Source: a virus. From it: a stretch of DNA of 33,208 nt. A model generated the notes under the pieces. That model did not search any database and was not told where the DNA came from. It worked only from the letters and a program-made list of their open reading frames with translations. Positions 1 through 7,100 of the stretch are shown piece after piece. Numbering within the stretch: position 1 is the stretch's first letter; every line of letters begins with the position of its first letter. The position numbers were made by a program, and so were the translations under genes. Location: IMG/VR virus record IMGVR_UViG_3300022072_000069, positions 1-33,208 of that record. The stretch is one strand, 5' to 3'.

Positions 1-1778
1 TCATTTAACCAATAAGGATTTCCTGGACCAGTAAAACAATTAGCGTCATACAAACAAGATATAGAATCGTTAACGTTAGCAGTTGATTCATAGTTATACG
101 CGTTTGGATCCATGCAACCCATAACGATTTTAACGCACGAGTTGTTAGGCGTGTTAGCAAGTGAATCAAAGTTAAGAGCGGTACTATCCATACACCCATA
201 AATATAAGCAATACAACTAAAATCCTCCGTGTTTGCCGACGGATTGTAATTGAGCATAGAAGGGTTCGTGCAACCATATATGTAAGGAACGCAAGAGTTA
301 TTATCACTGTTAGCTAAAGGGTTATAGTTAAACATTGTTGAGTCTGTGCAGCCATAGTTGAATGGAATGCATGTACCGTCATTTGTATTTGCTAACGAAT
401 CATAATTAAACATAGTTGGGTTTATACAACCATAAACAACATCTACACACGAGCTATCATCTAAGTTAGCTAGTGGAGCGTAGTTAAAAGCTAAAGTGTC
501 CGTGCAACCATATACAATACCTATACAACTACCATCATCTACATTAGCGAGTGAATCGTAGTTTATAGCTATACTACTCATGCAACCATATATAACCGCT
601 ATACACGTGTCAGGCGTATTTGCCTGTGCATTATAATTAAAAGCCAAAGGTTGCATACAACCTATTACCACAGGCGTACAGCCACCGTTATCGATGTTCG
701 CTGAAGGATCGTAGTTAAATGCCGTTGAGTCTATACAACCCCATATAGCTTCTGTGTGGCAAGAACCATCACTTGTATCAGCTACAAAACCTTGAGTATA
801 GTATTCCAAATAAGATGAGTTAGTACAACCAAGAACATAAAAACATTGAGTCGATGTATTAGCTGTATCTACGTAGTTAAGTGCTAATGAGTCCATACAA
901 CCAAACACTTTATCAATGCAATAATTACCACAGTAAGTTGGTACAGTACGCTTAAGTAAAGGTTGTATAAAAGGTGGTATAACTTCTATCATAGTCATAC
1001 CTAATGGGTTTGTCAGCTTAAACCCACAGTGAGCTGCAGATTGAAAAGCTTGTTGTGTTATCGAGAACTTAAATGAAACCTCTTGAGGTGCTTTTAAGTT
1101 TATAGTATATTCCTGAGAGTAAGCGGCTGTATCTAATGTAAAATTCCAAACGCTATCACCTTGTGTTACTTCTAAATTTGACGCTGCCCAACCATCTCCA
1201 ACTAAATCTGTTAGTGTTAAAGTGTAATCGCAAGATGGAACTAAAGACATTGTGTTAGCAGTAGAATCGTAGTTGTACATAGTAGAATCAATACAGCCAA
1301 ATACCACTAACGTAGAACACGAGCCGTCGCTTGTGTCTGCTCTAGGGTTAAACTCTACATAAGAAGAATCCATACAACCAAATATCGGTGGACACGGAGC
1401 TACTAAAATAGCATGAGCTGTGTCGTTACCAAAAGCTGGGTCTGTACCAGAAACTAAAGTGTCATAACATTGTACCACATAATAAGACCCATCTAAACCA
1501 CCCCATATTGATCCATTTAACCCATCTCCATAAGAATCATATATTGTAAAAGTTAATGGACCTGGAGGTAAACATCTCTGTTCTATAACAGAAGCATAAT
1601 CAGGTTCTCCACCATAATTAGTACCATAAGTTAACATGTTACCACTAGTATCTTCTATAGTCCAGTAAGTTTCACTTTGATATTGATCAAGGTTTATAAT
1701 AATAGTAGTAGGCACACAGTTAGGTGGGCCTTGCGCTAGCGTTATAAACGGTAATAATAGTAACAGTAACTTTTTCAT
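1..1778 (-). CDS. Secreted Cys/Asp-repeat protein, C-terminus cut by window edge
   Basis: This frame stays open for 592 codons from the ATG at 1778 to the left edge, so the C-terminus is missing. It starts with a signal peptide (MKKLLLLLLPFITLAQ), predicted to be cut after TLA, leaving Gln at +1. Residues about 20-125 look beta-rich and contain YDSYGDGL, a motif I associate with secreted Bacteroidota proteins. Then come 13 copies of a repeat that opens with GC-x-D/N-S/P, has a central N-Y/F and closes with A-N-x-x-D-G/N-S-C. Copies 2 and 3 are separated by a second beta-rich insert with LVGDGW. Each repeat has two Cys, suggesting disulfides, and the Asp-rich end could bind calcium. This repeat type is familiar from Bacteroidota surface and secreted proteins; its exact role is unknown. 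The gene starts one base after the stop of the 58-residue gene. A surface adhesin-like or host-modifying role is inference; a virion-attached protein is the alternative. Confidence 0.85.
   Translation of the reverse strand, partial: MKKLLLLLLPFITLAQGPPNCVPTTIIINLDQYQSETYWTIEDTSGNMLTYGTNYGGEPDYASVIEQRCLPPGPLTFTIYDSYGDGLNGSIWGGLDGSYYVVQCYDTLVSGTDPAFGNDTAHAILVAPCPPIFGCMDSSYVEFNPRADTSDGSCSTLVVFGCIDSTMYNYDSTANTMSLVPSCDYTLTLTDLVGDGWAASNLEVTQGDSVWNFTLDTAAYSQEYTINLKAPQEVSFKFSITQQAFQSAAHCGFKLTNPLGMTMIEVIPPFIQPLLKRTVPTYCGNYCIDKVFGCMDSLALNYVDTANTSTQCFYVLGCTNSSYLEYYTQGFVADTSDGSCHTEAIWGCIDSTAFNYDPSANIDNGGCTPVVIGCMQPLAFNYNAQANTPDTCIAVIYGCMSSIAINYDSLANVDDGSCIGIVYGCTDTLAFNYAPLANLDDSSCVDVVYGCINPTMFNYDSLANTNDGTCIPFNYGCTDSTMFNYNPLANSDNNSCVPYIYGCTNPSMLNYNPSANTEDFSCIAYIYGCMDSTALNFDSLANTPNNSCVKIVMGCMDPNAYNYESTANVNDSISCLYDANCFTGPGNPYWLN
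54..743 (-). repeat. Nine near-contiguous ~78-bp tandem coding repeats
   Basis: Repeats 5 to 13 of the secreted Cys-repeat protein lie back to back with a period close to 78 bases (about 26 residues). On the plus strand the period shows as recurring 'tacaacca/tgcaacca' blocks near 112, 189, 270, 348, 424, 502, 580, 654 and 732. The nucleotide copies have diverged but the Cys, Asn-Tyr and Ala-Asn positions are kept, which points to selection on the protein. Four more divergent copies lie between about 850 and 1390. Confidence 0.88.
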
Positions 1779-1779
1779 T

Positions 1780-1956
1780 TTATTTCTTTTTAGGCACGCA
1801 GTTAGGTACTTTTCTTCCACCTTTCTTTTTCATTCCTATAGCTTCGTACCCTTTCCAACATGGACCTTTTTTAGTCATTGGAGATGATTTACAATTACAG
1901 CCACCCATGCAGCCGCAAGCTTTTTTTGTTAATCCTGGTAATGGTTTATTTCTCAT
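1780..1956 (-). CDS. Small Cys- and Lys-rich protein, 58 aa
   Basis: This is a 58-codon frame from ATG at 1956 to TAA at 1780-1782. It begins two bases after the stop of the 98-residue gene and ends one base before the ATG of the secreted repeat protein, so it fills the gap exactly. The product has six Cys, four of them in a tight cluster (ACGCMGGCNC, residues 13-22), and ends in a Lys/Gly-rich segment (MKKKGGRKVPNCVPKKK). The Cys cluster could bind a metal ion; the tail could bind nucleic acid. I recall similar 'KKGGRKVPNCVP' tails in other marine phage proteins, but I cannot name a family. Function unknown. Confidence 0.72.
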   Translation of the reverse strand: MRNKPLPGLTKKACGCMGGCNCKSSPMTKKGPCWKGYEAIGMKKKGGRKVPNCVPKKK

Positions 1957-1958
1957 GA

Positions 1959-2255
1959 TTATGATTTTTTATGTTTTCTACAAAACGCAGCCGCGGCACC
2001 AACACTACCAAAACCCCATTTTTTTAATGCAATTGCTTTTCTAGTTGGTCTACCTTTTGAGTCTTTCATTGGCCCTTTCATACCAGCAAACCTACAAGCA
2101 AAGCTTACTCTTCTAGGACTGGTACCACTAGTTTGCCTAGAGCCCAGCGATTTACCAGTTTCACTTTTATATTTAGAACGCATCTTTGCGTTTGATTTCT
2201 CATAAGATGCATCTGTTATTTTAAGTGGACCAACTGCTCTATTGTCGTAAGCCAT
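1959..2255 (-). CDS. Small basic conserved phage protein, 98 aa
   Basis: The product is 98 residues and strongly basic. The C-terminal half reads RRVSFACRFAGMKGPMKD and then GRPTRKAIALKKWGFGS. This pattern resembles a short domain of unknown function common in marine phages (I recall it as DUF6321, unverified). No signal peptide or membrane segment is present. The ATG at 2255 lies one base after the stop of the 27-residue gene, which fixes the start. Basic charge and small size would suit a nucleic-acid-associated or minor virion protein, but this is inference. Existence as a gene is well supported; function is unknown. Confidence 0.82.
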   Translation of the reverse strand: MAYDNRAVGPLKITDASYEKSNAKMRSKYKSETGKSLGSRQTSGTSPRRVSFACRFAGMKGPMKDSKGRPTRKAIALKKWGFGSVGAAAAFCRKHKKS

Positions 2256-2256
2256 A

Positions 2257-2340
2257 TTACTTTACTTTATAAGCACACCACCCAAGACATGCTTTACCAA
2301 AAGTTATTTTTTTTATAAGTTTACAAATTTTTTCTTTCAT
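2257..2340 (-). CDS. Tiny basic Cys-containing peptide, 27 aa
   Basis: This is a 27-codon frame with ATG at 2338-2340 and TAA at 2257-2259. It begins one base after the stop of the thioredoxin-like gene and ends one base before the ATG of the 98-residue gene, filling an otherwise empty 86-base gap. The peptide has seven Lys and three Cys (KICKLIKK, then ACLGWC) and an amphipathic, basic N-terminal half. No family is assigned. A membrane-active or metal-binding peptide is possible. The frame is short enough to arise by chance, but start, stop and spacing match the neighbouring genes. Confidence 0.6.
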   Translation of the reverse strand: MKEKICKLIKKITFGKACLGWCAYKVK

Positions 2341-2341
2341 G

Positions 2342-2704
2342 TTAAAAATCGCTCATTAATATGTTATCTATTTCTTCTTGTACTTCTTCTTTCGTTGCTA
2401 GCATTTTAAAACTAAGATCAGCTTGAAATCTAGCAACTTCCTCACCATCTTTAAATATTATAATAGTCGGTATAACCGCTATTTTATGTTTCTTCTGAAT
2501 ATCAGGACTAGTAGTAATGTCAACATAGGATATAGTTTTACAATCGTTAAGGCTTTGAACCCAACCAACAGTGTTGGCTTCGTTCCAGCCAGCGTTAAAT
2601 TGAGATATAGAAATTTGACCAGATGCTTTACTTGATACAAATATAAAAAACAACACTAACAGATATATACTAAATATTTTCCAGGTAACACTAGGTTTTT
2701 CCAT
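2342..2704 (-). CDS. Exported thioredoxin-fold protein lacking the CxxC site
   Basis: The product is 120 residues. A hydrophobic N-terminus (about residues 9-30) ends in SKASG then Gln, fitting signal peptidase cleavage with Gln at +1, or a membrane anchor. The rest follows a thioredoxin fold: QFNAGWNEAN where thioredoxin has the WCGPC region, then VDITTSPDIQKKHKIAVIP with the cis-proline, then TIIIFKDGEEVARF. Both active-site Cys are replaced (WNEAN), so dithiol redox chemistry is unlikely; a single Cys remains in SLNDCK. The start ATG overlaps the stop of the upstream holin-like gene by one base (TAATG), indicating coupled translation. It probably acts as a binding protein in the periplasm or on the inner membrane. 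The fold call is by pattern only. Confidence 0.8.
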   Translation of the reverse strand: MEKPSVTWKIFSIYLLVLFFIFVSSKASGQISISQFNAGWNEANTVGWVQSLNDCKTISYVDITTSPDIQKKHKIAVIPTIIIFKDGEEVARFQADLSFKMLATKEEVQEEIDNILMSDF

Positions 2705-2985
2705 TATCTTTTATAAAGTTTATCTTCAATCCTCTCGAGGGTCTTCTTCATCTCCTCTACGTCCTCCTGCGTTGTTATTATTGTTTGTCTAATCATTTGA
2801 TCCTTCATGTCAAACTCCATACGAGTAACATCTGGTGGTAATGGCTCTGGTAATTCTCTTGCCTCCGCTATATCAGCCTGCAACATGAACCACATACTAA
2901 TAACAGTAGCCATAGCCGCTCCAATACCTACTAATGTTTTAATACTAACTTGAAAACCCGTGTCTTCGTTTAACTCTTTTGCCAT
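2704..2985 (-). CDS. One-TM small membrane protein, holin-like candidate
   Basis: The product is 93 residues: a short charged N-terminus, a single hydrophobic segment at about residues 13-35 (LVGIGAAMATVISMWFML), a Pro-rich linker (ELPEPLPPD) and a charged coiled-coil-like C-terminus (EDVEEMKKTLERIEDKL). Such a layout fits a small phage holin or a membrane-anchored scaffold. It sits after the internal-virion genes and next to exported proteins, where lysis genes are often found, but no endolysin or spanin pair is visible here. The gene lies one base after the beta-barrel gene stop (2987) and overlaps the next gene by one base. Gene confidence is high; the holin role is inference. Confidence 0.78.
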   Translation of the reverse strand: MAKELNEDTGFQVSIKTLVGIGAAMATVISMWFMLQADIAEARELPEPLPPDVTRMEFDMKDQMIRQTIITTQEDVEEMKKTLERIEDKLYKR

Positions 2986-2986
2986 T

Positions 2987-4075
2987 CTAAAAAATCGTGT
3001 AGTTTAATCCTAATTTAAAATCGTACCATTCTCTGTTCCAGTACTTGTTATATTTTCCTTCTATAAAGTATCCTAAGTTTTTGTTTACTTTTATTCCGTA
3101 TATTAATCCACCTGAATAATCGTACCATTGACCATCAACATAATTATGATAGCTAAATTCACTACCATCATCATAATGATAAGGCATTAAACTTCCCCAA
3201 GCATGCATCCATGTTTGCTTAGAATATTTATAGTAATCAAAACCAACAACAAATGAATGTTGTATAGTTTTCTTTAATTCGTTTCTTTTCTTTTCAGTGT
3301 AATCAGCTAGTACTTCAGGTATTACAACTGCCTCCCAAACTTCTGGACTCGTAGCCACAACTTCGCCTGATGGATCTTTGTATTGAAAACCACCGTGACC
3401 GTCGTATGTAGCACTGTAACCTTCTTGTAAAGCTAAGTAAGTATAATGAATATCTCCATTGTCTAAAAGCCACTCATCTAAAGCGTTGTAACCATAAGGT
3501 TCCGCTAAACGATGTACAGCTCCAACATTCCAAGATAAGTTTTTACTTTTACGTTGTCTGTATCTTTCCGATGCTTCAAAGTATTTGATATCAGCAAAAC
3601 CATCTTCTAGATACTCTAGTTTTAAGGCAAAGAAGTTTATACACAACTCACTAGGACAACCGTCGTCAGAGCTAAACCTGATAAAGTGATGTTGATCCAT
3701 GTAGTCAACACCCTCTTGTCTTTTGTAATCAACCTCAAATAAGTATTCAACTCCTTTAACCTTACCGACAGTGGCCGCATCACTGTAATTAGATTCCGTT
3801 CCGTCATAAAATGTTTGAGCTTTGTTTTCATAGCCAAACCTTGCAATCTTACGTAATCCTATGGTAAAATTATAATCATAAGGAGTTGATATAGTCTGTG
3901 TAGATAAACCATTATCCACAGAGAATACATCAACATCTGAAAGTGATGTTCCACCGTTAACAGCTGCGTAAAAAGTAGAGAACTTTAACAAGTCCTTAAT
4001 CTCTTCTTTACCAAATGTTTGCGCTACTGTTATATTAGATACAAGTAGTAACAGTATTATTAGTTTTCTTACCAT
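2987..4075 (-). CDS. Predicted outer-membrane beta-barrel protein with signal peptide
   Basis: The product is 362 residues. The N-terminus MVRKLIILLLLVSNITVAQ is a signal peptide with likely cleavage TVA|Q. The mature part is rich in alternating aromatic/polar strands, and the last strands (LGYFIEGKYNKYW, WYDFKLGLNYTIF) end in Phe, the signal that directs beta-barrels to the outer-membrane BAM machinery. There is a CPSELC cysteine pair at about residues 140-145. It starts 34 bases after the giant virion gene. Phage-encoded outer-membrane proteins such as lambda Lom alter the host surface; here a role in receptor masking, superinfection exclusion or envelope remodelling is inference. A virion role cannot be excluded. 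The barrel call rests on pattern, not on a fold search. Confidence 0.8.
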   Translation of the reverse strand: MVRKLIILLLLVSNITVAQTFGKEEIKDLLKFSTFYAAVNGGTSLSDVDVFSVDNGLSTQTISTPYDYNFTIGLRKIARFGYENKAQTFYDGTESNYSDAATVGKVKGVEYLFEVDYKRQEGVDYMDQHHFIRFSSDDGCPSELCINFFALKLEYLEDGFADIKYFEASERYRQRKSKNLSWNVGAVHRLAEPYGYNALDEWLLDNGDIHYTYLALQEGYSATYDGHGGFQYKDPSGEVVATSPEVWEAVVIPEVLADYTEKKRNELKKTIQHSFVVGFDYYKYSKQTWMHAWGSLMPYHYDDGSEFSYHNYVDGQWYDYSGGLIYGIKVNKNLGYFIEGKYNKYWNREWYDFKLGLNYTIF

Positions 4076-4109
4076 CTTTTTATTATCACTTATTTTTTCA
4101 ATTGTTTAC

Positions 4110-7100
4110 TTATCTAGTACGAGTTCTTGACCTTGTTCTTGTTCTTGTTCTAGACCTAGTATTTGTTTTCTTTTTATTTTTAGTTTTTTCTTTTATTTCT
4201 TTCATCTTTTCAGTATCACCAAGATTTAAACTCCAAGTTGTATAACCACTAAGAAATAAGGCGCGTTGAAAAGCTGTATATTGATTATCCGAAGCGTTTC
4301 TAAGGTTTATTGTTTTTTGGTATAATCTATTTACTGGAGCTGTTGTTATAGATTCTACATAGTTTGTAACGGCTGACCACTGAGGATTGTCAATATCAAA
4401 AGTTTCCATTTCATCTATAACTTTTTTATTGTAATTAAGAGTTTTTTCAGCATTAACAATTTTTCTAAGCTTAATCCCAACTACAGGTGAAAAGTTTGCA
4501 AGTTCCATTATAACAGCACTTTCGTCTTTATTATAACCTTTTTCTCTTTGCTCAGCAAATTTTATAATCATGTTTTTCAAAGTAGACACCGCAACTCCAT
4601 ATATACCAGAACCTCTTAATATAGTATCTATAGAGCCATTGATAACTCTTTCTTTTTTCTTTAAAAATTGCTCAGCTCTTTTATCATCATCTTCATCATC
4701 TGTACCGAACATAACAGCAAATAAAGCTGTTTGTAAACTATAGAATATTAAATTTTGAGCAGCACCATAATACAATACCCTAGACATGTTAGACATATCG
4801 CTTTGCATTTGCGTAGTATTTGGCGGTGTAATTCTTCTGTTTAAAATATCAGAACCTGCTTTTTTAATTATTCTATTGTACTGAGACGGAGTATTTAAAA
4901 AGTTTAACACCAGTTTACCTATCCAACTAGCTTGCTGCTTAGATGTCATGTCAGGCCTTGCTGACTGTTGAGTTGATTGTGTTATATTTTGTAGATCTGT
5001 AAAAGCAGCTGCTTCAGCTTCTTTAATTGACATACCGTCTTTTATATTTTTATTAACTCTGTTTCTGTAAAAAGCAGCACCACCAGTTGCAATCGCAATA
5101 TTATCACCAATTTGTGTAGGTAAAAATCCTAACTTAAGTGCTTTACCAGTTATAATAGCTATTTGATCAAATATATTGTCTGGTCTAGCTTTTTTAATAG
5201 CCTCTGCAAGTTCAGCCCCGTTTATATCAGTACCAATGCCACCACGTCTCTGTTTTAGCATGTCAGAGTTAAATATCATTGCAAAATCCTTCCAGTATTG
5301 TTTTTGATTTGCAAAAGCTTTACCAGCTGCATATATATTGTTATCAGCAAAGTTTAAAAAGTTTACGTTAGACATCTGCTGTAGTAACGCCGACCTAGTG
5401 TTAAAGAACATTACACCAGAAACGGAAGCGTTTAACCAGTTCATAAATATGTTTGGCTTAGCACTCGATCCTTTTGGCCTATTAACACCAGTGCCAATTC
5501 TATAAAGCATATCTTCTAAAGCTTCTCTAAAGTCCTTGCCGTAAGCAGCTTCAATTTTATTTAAGTTTTCTTCAGAAAACATTACCTCAGCATTTTCGTT
5601 AAATTCAGCAAAATATTCTTTTCTACCAACTCTACCTGTAGCATCTACTAAATCTATTCTTATATTACCTGTTTCCCAGTTTTGACCTGGATCTACATAT
5701 TTTTCTTGTTTAGATATTACGTTTAAAGTTTCAGCATAAGCTTGTAGCTCAGGATCACCAACAACTAAGTCAACTAAATTCTGTTGATCGGTTGGTGTAA
5801 GTCCAGGTATTTTATAACCATGTTTATTCCATAAATAAACTCTTATAGCATCTTGAAAAGTAAAATCACCATCAGGAGTTGTTTTTATTAACTTATCTTT
5901 AACGTCTGAAAATTGTTCGTTTAACGATTTGTAATCGTTTGCTATAGCTTGCTTAGCTGTGTCTATTTCTCTGTAAGCCCTATTTAAAGGTCTAACCAAA
6001 GCTTGTTCAAAAAAGTCTCTATGCTTATTACCTTCTTTACCTTTACCCATAAAGTTATATAATAAACCTACAAAATCCTCATGAGATGGTGGTATAAACA
6101 ATCTAAACTTACCTTTGTCACCACCACGTTTTCTACCTTTAACAATAGAGAATCTTTTATCAGACTCTATACCAGTTACATTTTCTAGTATATCATTAAA
6201 CTTATCATTCATTGATTTACTAAACTTAACTTTAGCTTGTTGAACTTTAGACTTAACATCGAATTGATCTAACATGTTCTTAACAGCTTGTACGTTTTGT
6301 AAAGCATCATCTGCAAAATAAAAGTCATTAAAACCTTCACCAACTTTATCAGCTATCCAAAGTGCTTTAGCTTCTGATGTAGAGTTAGCTAATCCAGTAA
6401 TATTCTTTAATGGTATATTTAATCCATTAGCTTTTAAGAACTCAAATATAGCTGGAGCAGAATCAGCAGGTCTCGCTGTTAATACAAACATATTCTCAGG
6501 ACCAAACTTACCTTGCAATTTCATTGCTTTTTTAAATAACGAAGCAACTTTACCATCTACAACTTTACTAAACTCTGAAAAATCATGTGTCCAACCTTGG
6601 TCTAGTAAATCAGCACCTTCGGTAGCAAACTCTTCAGCTGTTAGCTTTCTAACAACACCTTCAGGTGATGTAGATATAACTAAAGATTTACTTGTAGCTA
6701 ATGTATCATCAAAATCTAGAACTGTAATACCTTTTGTTGGGTTGTTAGCAGATCTAGAAAACTGAACAGCTTTGTTTAAGGTTTGTGCGTTTTTAGATGA
6801 CTTAGACATTTTTAACGCTCGACCTTCTTTACTATCCACTATAGACTTTAAACCAGCTATAGTACCAACGCTTTTGTCTGATTTTAAACTATTTAACACA
6901 TCCGGGGATAATGTTGGTATAGCTCTAAAACTAAGAACTTTATTACCAGTTTTAGACCTAACACCTTTAACCGTTTTGTATTGAGAATTAGACCCCACTC
7001 TTAGAGTTAGTTTTGCTTTACCCTCAAATTTTGGTAAGTTAAGAACATTTGCAACATCATTAAACCCGCCCATATAAAACAAGCCCCTACCCATTAACTG

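Noticed and set aside
5-307. Hydrophobic 100-residue minus-strand open frame
   Set aside because: It overlaps the Cys-repeat gene out of frame. Its hydrophobic repeats are a by-product of the repeated codons read in another frame.
54-1390. CRISPR-like periodic repeats
   Set aside because: The period is about 78 bases, units are diverged, there are no unique spacers, and the frame is open throughout with conserved Cys and Asn-Tyr residues.
3637-3846. 69-residue minus-strand frame inside the beta-barrel gene, with similar ones at 28511-28720 and 32819-33010
   Set aside because: Each is nested in another frame of a well-supported gene and shows no motif or independent start context.
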